The notes under the pieces were generated by a model. It did not search any database. It was not told the origin of the DNA and saw only the letters and a program-made list of their open reading frames with translations. This document shows positions 9,051 through 17,891 of a DNA stretch of 64,000 bases, piece after piece (positions within the stretch are counted from its first letter, which is position 1; every line of letters begins with the position of its first letter). Origin of the DNA: Pseudomonadota bacterium (GTDB lineage Bacteria; Pseudomonadota; Alphaproteobacteria; Paracaedibacterales; CAITNM01); assembly GCA_018062345.1 (NCBI GenBank), contig JAGOSL010000005.1, forward strand, positions 34,192 to 98,191. The letters are read 5' to 3'. Made by a program: the position numbers and the translations under genes.

Positions 9051-9464
9051 ATGTTAAAACTTTTCACACCAACAAAAGCACCTAGTCATCGTCAAGAACG
9101 TGTGGCTGAAGAGGTGCGTTTTTTATTAAGTCAGCAATTACAACGCGATTGTTTGCCAATTGAGCGCGATGAAGATGATGTTTTGCTAAAACCTCAGGCG
9201 CCAATTACAATTACCGCCTTAGATATTTCACCAGATCTTCGTCATGCACAAGTTGGAGTAATGCCTCTGGGAGGTGTGGGGCAAGAAACTGCGGTTAAAT
9301 TCATGCGAGCTAATGCTTGGTTTTTACGTAAATCCTTAGCTAAGCAACTCAAAACCAGAGTTGCTCCTGAGTTACACTTTTATCTAGACAGCCATTTTGA
9401 CCAAGCTGCGAAAATAGATGCTTTGATTGTGCAATCAAAAAATGCCAGCAGCTTAGCTAGCTGA
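9051..9464 (+). CDS. rbfA: Ribosome-binding factor A
   Basis: RbfA binds the 30S subunit and helps 16S 5'-end and pre-30S maturation. The sequence starts with the typical RQERVAEEVRFLLSQQL helix; ITITALDISPDLRHAQVGV is the KH-like strand and the C-terminal LHFYLDSHFDQAAKIDALI segment is characteristic. A GAAGGG box sits about 8 nt before ATG 9051. Length is 137 residues. The 3' end overlaps the convergent symporter gene by 12 bases. The usual neighbours infB and truB are not adjacent. Confidence 0.92.
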   Translation: MLKLFTPTKAPSHRQERVAEEVRFLLSQQLQRDCLPIERDEDDVLLKPQAPITITALDISPDLRHAQVGVMPLGGVGQETAVKFMRANAWFLRKSLAKQLKTRVAPELHFYLDSHFDQAAKIDALIVQSKNASSLAS

Positions 9465-10652
9465 GCTTGACTTTTTTAATACAGAGAGTTTTTTCGCAAA
9501 TAATTTATTGCAAATTAATGCAAAAGCACCATTTCCAGCGACATTACTAGCTGTCATTAGTGAATCTTGCAGAATGTATAGGGTTGCTACAAGGCTGCAT
9601 AAATCAGCTGAAAGCCCAAGATGTTCTTGAACAACCGGCAGTAGGATAATCATGCCTCCACTTGGTATACCACTACCAGAAAACTTGGTGATAACATAGG
9701 CTCCAACATACATTAAAAACGCTGTAAAACTAGGCATAGATCCCCCAGACATCACAAGTAAGGCAAGTGATGTCAGAGTAATATTAATACCATCGCCAAC
9801 CATGTGCACGTTAGCAGTTGCGGGTACAACAAAGTTTGTTAACTGGGAATTTTGCGTATTAATTTCAACACATTTTAACGTTATTGGTAATGTTGCAGCG
9901 CTCGACATTGTGCTAAATCCAGTAAGCCAAGCGGGCACCATATTACGTATGGATTTAATGGTCTCGCTAAAATTTCCACTGCAGCCTACTGCATACCAAA
10001 AAAACAGATAGCTATGAATAATAATAAGGCTTAAAAAAAATACAGGCGCGTATGCTGTTGCAAGTGTGCCTAATTCTCCTTCAAAGCCGATTTTTAAGAC
10101 AAATCCGAACACGTAAACAGGCAAAAAGGGAATGAAGGCTATGTTTAAAACTTTGGTTGTCAAGATTTTGAGCTTTGAAACTATTTTTGTAATAAATTGT
10201 GTGGCGGCTGAATTTTTAAAAAATCCAAATAGTAATCCGGTAATCCCTACAAAAAATCCTAATAATAATGCTTCACCAGAAGTTAAAATCGCTCCAAAGG
10301 GGACTCTCCATATAGCTTCAACTATATTTTGATTTTGAATAGTCTCAAAATTAATTGGTTTTAAAAAATCAACCAGACAGAATGCGGCTCCGTAAGCTGT
10401 GAGCACATTAATAATATTAGCTAGAATTACAAAGCCAAAAACAGCAAAAATTAAAAAAACAGCTTGGCCTTGTAGATTTAATATTGCTGAACATAAATAG
10501 CTAAATACAACGAAGGGTATAAGTAAAAGTAAAATATCTTTAAGGAATGTGCTTATTGTGTAAAAAATGTTTACAGCATGTACATCAAGATGGCTAGATA
10601 AAACGAAAGCCAAGGTTACTGAAATGACAAGCCGTACAGGTAAACTAAACAC
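9453..10652 (-). CDS. Dicarboxylate/amino-acid:cation symporter (DAACS family), divergent
   Basis: A 399-residue integral membrane transporter of the DAACS fold with eight or more hydrophobic segments. The HP1 serine-rich motif appears as STMSSAATLPITLKC, and the TM7 motif (usually NMDG) reads VHMVGDGINITL, so one key residue differs. GSGIPSGGMIILLPVV matches the HP2 loop. Members import glutamate, aspartate or C4-dicarboxylates with Na+ or H+; the substrate cannot be read here, and the changed NMDG motif may mean different ion coupling. It is monocistronic and convergent with rbfA. A second, more canonical family member lies at 54503-55720. Confidence 0.85.
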   Translation of the reverse strand: MFSLPVRLVISVTLAFVLSSHLDVHAVNIFYTISTFLKDILLLLIPFVVFSYLCSAILNLQGQAVFLIFAVFGFVILANIINVLTAYGAAFCLVDFLKPINFETIQNQNIVEAIWRVPFGAILTSGEALLLGFFVGITGLLFGFFKNSAATQFITKIVSKLKILTTKVLNIAFIPFLPVYVFGFVLKIGFEGELGTLATAYAPVFFLSLIIIHSYLFFWYAVGCSGNFSETIKSIRNMVPAWLTGFSTMSSAATLPITLKCVEINTQNSQLTNFVVPATANVHMVGDGINITLTSLALLVMSGGSMPSFTAFLMYVGAYVITKFSGSGIPSGGMIILLPVVQEHLGLSADLCSLVATLYILQDSLMTASNVAGNGAFALICNKLFAKKLSVLKKSSSAS

Positions 10653-10697
10653 TCAAGCCCCTTTCGACAATTTAAAAGCCAATGCTAACATAGCAAA

Positions 10698-11681
10698 CTA
10701 AATAATTCCAGCACGCAGGCAATCGTGAATGTGTAAAATCCCGATAGGCTTATCGTCTGTGCCTATGAATAAACTTGTAATAGATTTTTCTTGCATAATC
10801 GCTAACGCTTCAGCCATGAGAATATCAGCCGATATCAGGATCGGAGTTGGATTCATCACTGTTTCTACCTTATCATTTAGTAATCCTTCATGCATATGTC
10901 TGCGTAAGTCACCATCTGTTATAACACCAGACATCAATCCTTCCTTATCAATAATTGCTACGCACCCAAAGCCAAAATAACTCATTTTAATTAAGCATTC
11001 GTGCATCAAAGTTCCTGCTGGAACGATTGGAAGGCGATCTTCCGTGTGCATGAAATCACGGACTCTAGAAAGTTGTTTGCCTAAATTTCCTCCGGGATGA
11101 AAGGTTCTGAAATCAGTTGAGTTAAAGTTGCGTGTATGAAGGGTTGCAATCGCAAGAGCATCTCCTAGAGCTAACATCATTGTTGTTGATGTCGTTGGAG
11201 CTAGGCCCATTGGGCAAGCTTCTGCTACTGTTGGATAGCACAAGGTAATGTCGGCAACATCAGCTAAATTACTATTTTCTTTTGCTGTAATTGCCACGAG
11301 CGGAATGTGAAATCGACGGCTATAGTCAAGCATTGGTTTTAACTCAGCAGTTTCTCCGCTGTGAGATAATAGTAAAAGTCTGTCTTGAGGGGTGATCATT
11401 CCTAGATCGCCATGACTAGCTTCAGCCGGGTGCACAAAGAATGCCGGCTGCCCAACACTTGCAAAAGTCGAAGCAATTTTGCGTGCTATATGACCACTTT
11501 TCCCAATCCCACTTATAATAACGCGGCTATTTTTTTCAGACAAAAGTTCTACTGCTGAAATGAATTTTTCATTAAGACTTTTTGCTAAACTTGATAGTGC
11601 TTCTGATTCAGCAGTAATCGCTTTTCTGCCTGCTTCAAGGATTTTATGTGCAATAATTGTAGTTGATGCGGTCATAGTCAT
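10698..11681 (-). CDS. kdsD: Arabinose-5-phosphate isomerase (KdsD/KpsF)
   Basis: Converts ribulose-5-phosphate to arabinose-5-phosphate, the first step to Kdo for lipopolysaccharide. An N-terminal SIS domain (about 35-185) carries SGIGKSGHIARKIASTFAS and the catalytic-region segment HPAEASHGDLGMI. Two CBS domains follow (about 205-325; GVITDGDLRRHM). At 327 residues the length is standard. The ATG overlaps the end of the upstream rnd gene, so the two are translationally coupled. rnd-kdsD is a common alphaproteobacterial pair ahead of lptC/lptA, but those do not follow here. lpxK elsewhere in the window supports LPS synthesis. Confidence 0.95.
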   Translation of the reverse strand: MTMTASTTIIAHKILEAGRKAITAESEALSSLAKSLNEKFISAVELLSEKNSRVIISGIGKSGHIARKIASTFASVGQPAFFVHPAEASHGDLGMITPQDRLLLLSHSGETAELKPMLDYSRRFHIPLVAITAKENSNLADVADITLCYPTVAEACPMGLAPTTSTTMMLALGDALAIATLHTRNFNSTDFRTFHPGGNLGKQLSRVRDFMHTEDRLPIVPAGTLMHECLIKMSYFGFGCVAIIDKEGLMSGVITDGDLRRHMHEGLLNDKVETVMNPTPILISADILMAEALAIMQEKSITSLFIGTDDKPIGILHIHDCLRAGII

Positions 11682-12310
11682 TAGCCTTGCCCCTCAATTT
11701 TGTAGGCCATAATGTCACCCTTTTGCCCGTACAGCAGGTCTAATTCCGCCCTGAAAGGAAGGTATTCGAAAGTTGCATTCGCCAAATGATGGCGATTCTC
11801 ACGCGTTAGCATTGCATCAAGTTTTAATTTTAAGCTATGCAAATGCACCACATCTGTTGCGGCATAACGAATCTGATCTTTATTCAGGGTTTTCACACCC
11901 CAATCGCTCGTTTGTTCCTGTTTTGAGACCTCAATACCAAGTAATTCTTTGCACAAGTCTTTTAGCCCATGCTTGCTTGTGAATGTGCGCACTAAATGAG
12001 AAGCAATCTTTGTGCAGTAAATATTTTTAGCTCTGCAATTTAATGAATATTGTAAAATTGCTACATCAAATCGCGCAAAATGAAAAATCTTTTGTGTTTC
12101 GCTAGTTAATAAGCGCTTTAAATTTGGAGATTTTGAAAAGTTTGCTTCAGGAAAATGAATTAGATGTACATTGATACCATCAAAGGTTAATTGCACCAAA
12201 CATAAGCGATCACGATGTTGATTTAGACCCATAGCCTCTGTGTCTATAGCTACAGTTTTTCCAAATGTTATGTCTTCTGGTAAATCGTATTCGTGAAGGA
12301 AAGTTTTCAT
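11681..12310 (-). CDS. rnd: Ribonuclease D, short exonuclease-only form
   Basis: A 209-residue 3'-5' exoribonuclease of the DEDD family. Exo I is IDTEAMGL, Exo II region HFARFDVAILQYSL, and Exo III YAATDVVHLHSLK with the DEDDy tyrosine. The HRDC domains of full-length RNase D are missing, as in many alphaproteobacterial short forms, so this is not a truncation. The gene leads into kdsD with a one-base overlap. Confidence 0.88.
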   Translation of the reverse strand: MKTFLHEYDLPEDITFGKTVAIDTEAMGLNQHRDRLCLVQLTFDGINVHLIHFPEANFSKSPNLKRLLTSETQKIFHFARFDVAILQYSLNCRAKNIYCTKIASHLVRTFTSKHGLKDLCKELLGIEVSKQEQTSDWGVKTLNKDQIRYAATDVVHLHSLKLKLDAMLTRENRHHLANATFEYLPFRAELDLLYGQKGDIMAYKIEGQG

Positions 12311-12407
12311 TTTATTCTTGCGTATAAATCGACAGCTTATAATAGCGAGTTTTGAGGTGATATTTCAAACTATATTTGGTTGAAAAACGCAATTAAATTC
12401 CAGATTT

Positions 12408-12920
12408 TTAAACTTTTGTGGAAAGCTTAATCGCTGTTTTTGTTATACCCTTTACCACCTTCTCTAAAATGTCATAACCAGCAGCATCTTTGCCGCCACA
12501 GTGCTCCGCAATTTCTTTATGGTGGCTCTCTTCGTCTTTAAATTTTTCAATAATGTCTATCAATGGTTGATATTCTGGAGAAGCTGATAATATGTCAATT
12601 TGCTGCTGATAATGGTCAATAATCACTTCTTCAACAGCAATAGTGCAAGCGTGTGCAGCTTTCTTACTCATCATTGCAGTAGCAGCGCCCATACTGTAAC
12701 TTAAGATATGCCACAGAGGTTGAAAAATTGTTGGTTTGACTTTGTGTTCAATCATAAGTTTGGTGAATGTTTTAAGGTGCTCTTCTTCTTGATTAGCCAT
12801 CAACACAAGATCTATGTCTTCTCCTAAAATTTTTCGCATGCCCCTATAGATTTGTCGGGCCCCAAGCTCGCCAGCATGATTAACACGAAGTATGGCATCT
12901 ATCTTTTTAGAGTTTTCCAT
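12408..12920 (-). CDS. coq7: Demethoxyubiquinone hydroxylase Coq7
   Basis: A di-iron monooxygenase adding the last ring hydroxyl in ubiquinone synthesis. Carboxylate/His ligands appear as VNHAGELGARQIY, ANQEEEHLKTF, VEEVIIDHY and DEESHHKEIAEH, the standard ferritin-like set. The frame is open further upstream to 12974, but the extra 18 residues do not look like the family and would overlap dsbB more; ATG 12920 (MENSKK) has GAGAG just ahead and gives 170 residues. It still overlaps the dsbB 3' end by about 22 bases, so yqaA-dsbB-coq7 read as one leftward operon. Confidence 0.93.
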   Translation of the reverse strand: MENSKKIDAILRVNHAGELGARQIYRGMRKILGEDIDLVLMANQEEEHLKTFTKLMIEHKVKPTIFQPLWHILSYSMGAATAMMSKKAAHACTIAVEEVIIDHYQQQIDILSASPEYQPLIDIIEKFKDEESHHKEIAEHCGGKDAAGYDILEKVVKGITKTAIKLSTKV

Positions 12921-13414
12921 TCTCTCAACACTATAATAACTGTAGCAAATGCAAAGGCTAAATAAGTCCACCAACTAGCTGGAAAACCAAATAAATACCA
13001 ATTAATTCTATCGCAGCGTGCAATTTTTTGATTTTTCATTTGTTCGTTAAGCGATTTTAGCATTTCTGTAGGGTCAGTTGTGGTAAGTTCAACGTTCGAA
13101 AGGCAAGACTTTGGCATCGCCCACCATTTTTGCTCCACACCGATATGAAATCCGCTTAGAACAGCTCCGCTAAGGACAATAAGGCAGAGAAGGCTTGTAA
13201 CCCCTTTTTTGTCGTAACCTGAAATTACAATTCCAAGTGATAATATCACAACGGCCATCATGATATATCTTTGGTAGTAGCAGAGACTACATGGAGAAAT
13301 ATCAAATACATACTGTGCCATAAAGCCCACGCTTAAAAGGCTAAAAAAATAAATAGCAACGAACCAGTAAAAATATCTGGAATTTCCAAAAATTTCTTGT
13401 ATCAACCTAAACAC
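12899..13414 (-). CDS. dsbB: Disulfide bond formation protein B
   Basis: An inner-membrane quinone-linked oxidoreductase that reoxidises DsbA. Four transmembrane helices are visible, with the first periplasmic redox pair in SPCSLCYYQRY and the second pair in PKSCLSN and ARCDRINW. Length is 171 residues. It overlaps yqaA upstream by 13 bases and coq7 downstream, a tight operon; the quinone link may explain the company of coq7, though that is inference. Confidence 0.92.
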   Translation of the reverse strand: MFRLIQEIFGNSRYFYWFVAIYFFSLLSVGFMAQYVFDISPCSLCYYQRYIMMAVVILSLGIVISGYDKKGVTSLLCLIVLSGAVLSGFHIGVEQKWWAMPKSCLSNVELTTTDPTEMLKSLNEQMKNQKIARCDRINWYLFGFPASWWTYLAFAFATVIIVLREWKTLKR

Positions 13415-14013
13415 TTCAAAATTATAAAGCCAGCTATTATTATACCTAGGCTAGCAATAAGTGCTATAGATAAATATTTTTCAATGTATTGCTTAGCAAT
13501 TGCGCCAAAAAAATAAAGAATTGCAGAAAGTAAATAGAACCGAAATGCTCTGGCTATTGTCGAAGCAATAATAAACTGGGGAATACTGAAATGGGCTGCT
13601 CCACTTGCAATGGTCACAAGTTTAAAAGGAATTGGTGTTAACCCCTTTAAGGCAATAATCCAAAAACCATAAGTTTGAAACTCTGTCTGGAACCTTTCAA
13701 AAGCATGGTGTAAATTATAAGTTTCAATAATCCAGTGTCCAATTGTTGCAAATAAATAATAACCAATTGCATATCCCAGAATTCCTCCGATAACAGAAGA
13801 AATAGTTGCCCCTAGTGCAAGTCTCCATGCAAGAGCGCGATTTGCCAAAATCATGGGAATAAGCATCAAATCTGGAGGTAACGGAAAAAAGGAACTTTCT
13901 GCAAAGGAAACAGCATACATTACATACTGGGCGCGTTTTGTTTCTGCTGCCTCAAGACACCAATCGTACATGCGCCTTAGAAAATTTGGTTCTTTTGTTG
14001 CAACGTTGCTCAT
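13402..14013 (-). CDS. yqaA: YqaA-type DedA/SNARE-associated membrane protein
   Basis: A 203-residue multi-span inner-membrane protein of the DedA/VTT superfamily, YqaA subgroup. The family region runs from FAESSFFPLPPDLMLIP to the glycine-rich GGILGYAIGYYLF stretch, then KGLTPIPFKLVTIASG, the re-entrant loop typical of the superfamily, and STIARAFRFYLL. DedA relatives are linked to undecaprenyl-phosphate or lipid recycling; the role of YqaA is not established. The dsbB start lies inside its 3' end. Divergent from glmS across an 80-bp gap that must hold both promoters. Confidence 0.9.
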   Translation of the reverse strand: MSNVATKEPNFLRRMYDWCLEAAETKRAQYVMYAVSFAESSFFPLPPDLMLIPMILANRALAWRLALGATISSVIGGILGYAIGYYLFATIGHWIIETYNLHHAFERFQTEFQTYGFWIIALKGLTPIPFKLVTIASGAAHFSIPQFIIASTIARAFRFYLLSAILYFFGAIAKQYIEKYLSIALIASLGIIIAGFIILKCLG

Positions 14014-14092
14014 TACTTTTTACAAAAAATTTCAACTATAGACTTTTATACCACAACAAACCAAACTTGCACGTGTTAATTAGGAGAGATTT

Positions 14093-15919
14093 ATGTGCGG
14101 AATTATAGGTATTTTATCATCCAACCCCGTTTCAGAACGCATAATAGACGGATTATCTAGGCTAGAATATCGTGGCTATGATTCCGCTGGTATAGCAACT
14201 ATTCAAGGAAAAGCTATTTACAAAAAACGTTCCGAAGGAAAGTTACAATCTCTAAAAGATCTCTTAAAAGAAAATCCGATTCAAGGCACAATTGGTATTG
14301 GGCACACTCGGTGGGCAACGCATGGATCACCAACTCGTCGTAATGCCCACCCTCATGCAACAGACCGAGTTGCTGTTGTTCATAACGGTATAATTGAAAA
14401 TTATCAACTTTTAAAAGATGATTTAATTAAGCAAGGTGTCATTTTTCGTAGCGAAACTGATACAGAAGTCGTTGTTCATCTAATCGATCAAGCGTTACAG
14501 GCTGGTAAGGCTCCCGAGATTGCAGTGCAAGAAACTCTTGCTAAGCTTCATGGTGCGTTTGCTTTGGCAATTATTTTTTCGGACAGCCCTGATATATTAA
14601 TAGGAGCTCGTCGTGGAAGTCCATTGGTGCTTGGTATTGGTAATGATGAGTTGTTTCTAGGATCAGATGCATGGGCATTAGCTCCTTGGACTCAAGAAGT
14701 GTGCTACTTGGAAGAAGGGGATGTCGTTGTGATGAAGCGTAACAATTTCAGCTATTCCATTTTTAATGAATCGGCAGATCAAGTAACTCGTCCCATCAAA
14801 CACCTCAATTTAGCAACAGGAGCTGCTACTAAAGGTGGTTATAGTCACTTCATGTTGAAAGAAATTTTTGAACAGTCTCAAACTCTTAGTGACACATTTC
14901 TTTCCTTGATTGATGAAGAGCTTTTTGAAGCGCGTATTGATTTGCCTATTGATTTTTCTAATCCCCGCACCCGTATAATGCTGATAGCTTGTGGATCTTC
15001 TTACTACGCATCATTAACAGCTAAATATTGGTTTGAAAAATATGCGAAAATTTCTTGTGAAGTAGATCTTGCCTCTGAGTTTCGTTATCGAAATTCAGTT
15101 TTGGGTAAGGACGATATATGCATATTTGTTTCTCAATCTGGAGAGACTAGTGATACTTTGGCGGCGCTTAACCTCGCCAAAAGTAAGGCCTGTAAAACTC
15201 TAGCTATTGTTAACGTTCCCGAAAGCTCGATGGTTAGAGCAGCTGATCATCATGTGCTAACTTTAGCGGGACCGGAAATAGGTGTAGCATCTACAAAAGC
15301 TTTCACGGCTCAACTAGCCGTTTTGTGTGTGCTCGCTTTGAAGGTTGCTGAACAGAGAAAATCAATTGATACGAAAGATACATCAAATTATTTTCGAGAA
15401 TTACTACATGTGCCAAAACTTGTAACGCAAGTCCTACAAGATGTTTCCCTTTTTGATAAGTGGGGATTAAGACTTTCGCAAACGCGAGATATTTTATTTA
15501 TTGGTCGCGGAACAAATTATCCTATCGCTTTAGAAGGCGCGCTAAAATTAAAAGAAATATCTTACATTCATGCAGAAGCCTATGCAGCAGGGGAATTAAA
15601 GCATGGTCCCATCGCTTTAGTTGATAAAATGACGCCACTAATAGCGCTTGTTCCAAACGATGATTGGTTTGAAAAAACAGTATCTAATATTCAAGAGGTT
15701 GCTTCTCGCGGAGCACCAATTATGGTTTTGACTGATGACCCTGTGCTGAAAGTTAATAGCACTGAATTTCACAAAATTTTATTGCCAAGCACAACCTCAA
15801 TGGGCGCCTGCTTTATATACACAGTGGCAGTGCAGTGTATTGCGTATTACACTGCTTTGCATAAAGGAACAGATGTAGATCAGCCTAGAAATCTTGCTAA
15901 ATCAGTGACGGTTGAATAA
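14093..15919 (+). CDS. glmS: Glutamine-fructose-6-phosphate aminotransferase (isomerising)
   Basis: Makes glucosamine-6-phosphate for peptidoglycan and LPS. The protein begins MCGIIGI, with the Cys2 nucleophile of the class II glutamine amidotransferase domain (1 to about 235; GHTRWATHG, SETDTEVV). Two SIS domains follow (CGSSYYASL, SQSGETSDTL, STKAFTAQ), ending in the conserved PRNLAKSVTVE. At 608 residues it is full length. AGGAGA sits 6 nt before the ATG. The short leader has no sign of a glmS ribozyme. Confidence 0.97.
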   Translation: MCGIIGILSSNPVSERIIDGLSRLEYRGYDSAGIATIQGKAIYKKRSEGKLQSLKDLLKENPIQGTIGIGHTRWATHGSPTRRNAHPHATDRVAVVHNGIIENYQLLKDDLIKQGVIFRSETDTEVVVHLIDQALQAGKAPEIAVQETLAKLHGAFALAIIFSDSPDILIGARRGSPLVLGIGNDELFLGSDAWALAPWTQEVCYLEEGDVVVMKRNNFSYSIFNESADQVTRPIKHLNLATGAATKGGYSHFMLKEIFEQSQTLSDTFLSLIDEELFEARIDLPIDFSNPRTRIMLIACGSSYYASLTAKYWFEKYAKISCEVDLASEFRYRNSVLGKDDICIFVSQSGETSDTLAALNLAKSKACKTLAIVNVPESSMVRAADHHVLTLAGPEIGVASTKAFTAQLAVLCVLALKVAEQRKSIDTKDTSNYFRELLHVPKLVTQVLQDVSLFDKWGLRLSQTRDILFIGRGTNYPIALEGALKLKEISYIHAEAYAAGELKHGPIALVDKMTPLIALVPNDDWFEKTVSNIQEVASRGAPIMVLTDDPVLKVNSTEFHKILLPSTTSMGACFIYTVAVQCIAYYTALHKGTDVDQPRNLAKSVTVE

Positions 15920-16039
15920 GTTTAGCTAAGTGCCTTTTTTGCGCTGGTCAAATAGTTATCAGATTTCTTTTTGTTATGCTTTCTGACTAGGTGGCTGCTC
16001 TTGAATGTAGTCGGCCATGCTAAAGCTACTGTATAATTA

Positions 16040-17035
16040 TCAGTATTGGCACGTTACTTTTTTAAAAAACGACTCAATAAATGAGTCAAGCAATTTAGCT
16101 GTTTCAGAATTAAAAGCATGCAGAGATGCTTTTGCTTTTTGTGCATATTGTTTTGCAAAAGTGATGGATTGATTGAAAGCATCAAAAGCTTGAAGGCGAT
16201 TTCTAACATTCTCAAATGCGACCTCTTCTGTTTTGCTATCTTTGAAACATTGGTGCCAGAAAAATTTATTTGTATCTTTCTGATAAGCTAAGAGCACGGG
16301 GAAAGTTACTTTCCGTTCATAAAAGTCGTCACCTATCGTTTTGCCTCTAGTGTCGTCTGTGTAATCAAGCACGTCATCAATTATTTGGTACATTAAGCCA
16401 AAATTTTTACCAAATTCATATAATTGACCTGCAACATTTTCATTTGCTCCGCCTGAAAAAGCTCCTGTTTGACATGAGGCTGCGAAAAGTGTTGCTGTCT
16501 TATATTCTATAATTTTTAAATAGTCTTGAATGCCAAGATCTAAAGACTTAACATAACGTAGTTGCGCTATTTCTCCTTTACTGATTTGTGAAGAGGCTTT
16601 TGCTAAAATGCCTAAGAATCTGATATTACCTGTTTTTACCATCAGCTCAAAAGCACGAGCAAAAAGAAAATCTCCTACAAGAATGCTTGGTTTATTACCC
16701 CAAATAGTATTGGATGTTTGTTTGCCTCGCCGTAAAATCGATTCATCTATAACATCGTCGTGCAAAAGTGTTGCAACATGAATTAGTTCAATTGCGGCAG
16801 AAAGATAATAAGTATTTTCTGTTATTTTATTGGCTATATGGCTAGAGGCCAAGCACAAAAGAGGGCGTAGGCGTTTTCCACCTGCGGATATAAGAGTTGT
16901 TGCAACTTTTTCAATTAAAGGCTCATCTGTTGAAACGCTTTCGAAAATCATTTTATCTACTCGTTGTAATTCACCGTGAAAGCTATTTTTCAAGTAAGAT
17001 AAAGGATCTAATGCAGTTTGATGTTCTTGTAGCAA
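16040..17035 (-). CDS. ispB: Polyprenyl (octaprenyl-type) diphosphate synthase
   Basis: A trans-isoprenyl diphosphate synthase making the ubiquinone side chain. GGKRLRPLLCL, the first Asp-rich motif HDDVIDES, the RRGKQTSNTIWGN segment and the second motif IIDDVLDYTDD are all present. Length is 331 residues. It lies convergent to glmS with a 120-bp gap in which I see no clear terminator, and divergent from trmN6. Chain length (C40-C50) cannot be read from sequence alone. It belongs to the same pathway as ubiG and coq7. Confidence 0.92.
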   Translation of the reverse strand: MLQEHQTALDPLSYLKNSFHGELQRVDKMIFESVSTDEPLIEKVATTLISAGGKRLRPLLCLASSHIANKITENTYYLSAAIELIHVATLLHDDVIDESILRRGKQTSNTIWGNKPSILVGDFLFARAFELMVKTGNIRFLGILAKASSQISKGEIAQLRYVKSLDLGIQDYLKIIEYKTATLFAASCQTGAFSGGANENVAGQLYEFGKNFGLMYQIIDDVLDYTDDTRGKTIGDDFYERKVTFPVLLAYQKDTNKFFWHQCFKDSKTEEVAFENVRNRLQAFDAFNQSITFAKQYAQKAKASLHAFNSETAKLLDSFIESFFKKVTCQY

Positions 17036-17105
17036 ATCAGCCTGTTCAACTTACAACATTTTCCAGTATAATCTAGCCTGTTTAACATGTCTGGGATAGC
17101 TTTTT

Positions 17106-17891
17106 GTGCAAATGGTTGTAGAAGAATCCGAAAATAATGGCTCTTACACAGAGGATGCGCTTTTGGGTGGGCGTATCATTGTGCGTCAGCCGACGCAAGG
17201 ATATAGAGTAGCTATTGATCCTTTGTTATTGGCAGCTTCCGTTTCTGTGGATTCGGGTGAAACTATTCTTGATGTTGGTGCTGGTGTTGGTGCTGTGGGG
17301 TTATGCATTGCTGCGCGTGTGCCTTATTGTCGAGTAATGGGGATTGAAAGTCAGAAAGAACTAGTTCGTTTGGGAGCAGAAAATATTCTTTTGAACAATC
17401 TGCGGGATCGTGTTGAGCTTTTGTGTGGAGATTTGCAAAGTCCGCCTCCGCGGTTGGCGGCGGGAAGTTATAGTCAAGTCATATCAAATCCTCCTTATTT
17501 TGAATCAGGCCAAGGTCGTTTATCTCCATTTTCTTCAAAATCACTTAGTAATCACGAACAGCAATTAGATATGGAAAAGTGGGTTAGATTCTGCCTCTTA
17601 ATGTTAAAGCCAATGGGAACAATTACATTCATTTATCGCGCAGATGCCATTGATCGGCTGCTGAATTTATTTTATGAGAAAGTTGGTAACATCAATATTT
17701 TTCCCCTGTGGCCATCCAAAGAACAACCTGCTAAAAGAGTAATTATTCAAGGAATAAAAGGTATAAAAGGAGGGGTAAATCTTTTGAATGGAATGTATTT
17801 GCATAATGAAGATGGATCATTTTCGAAAGAGGCAGATGCCATACTCCGTGATGGTAAGCCGATACATTTAAGCACGTTGAATAAACTATGA
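17106..17891 (+). CDS. trmN6: tRNA1(Val) A37 N6-methyltransferase-like protein
   Basis: A class I SAM methyltransferase of the YfiC/TrmN6 group, 261 residues. Motif I is ILDVGAGVGAVGLCIAARV, the acidic strand is VMGIESQ, and the adenine-N6 signature NPPYFESG follows. In alphaproteobacteria these often precede a WecA/MraY-type transferase or other envelope genes. The stop overlaps the next ATG (ATGA), so the pair is coupled. Substrate is assigned by family only. Confidence 0.85.
   Translation: MQMVVEESENNGSYTEDALLGGRIIVRQPTQGYRVAIDPLLLAASVSVDSGETILDVGAGVGAVGLCIAARVPYCRVMGIESQKELVRLGAENILLNNLRDRVELLCGDLQSPPPRLAAGSYSQVISNPPYFESGQGRLSPFSSKSLSNHEQQLDMEKWVRFCLLMLKPMGTITFIYRADAIDRLLNLFYEKVGNINIFPLWPSKEQPAKRVIIQGIKGIKGGVNLLNGMYLHNEDGSFSKEADAILRDGKPIHLSTLNKL

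Noticed and set aside
12921..12974. Longer Coq7 N-terminus
   Set aside because: The extra 18 residues are translated dsbB sequence in another frame and do not resemble Coq7.
14014..14092. glmS ribozyme/riboswitch
   Set aside because: The leader is only 80 bases, AT-rich and without the conserved core; the ribozyme is mainly found in Gram-positive bacteria.
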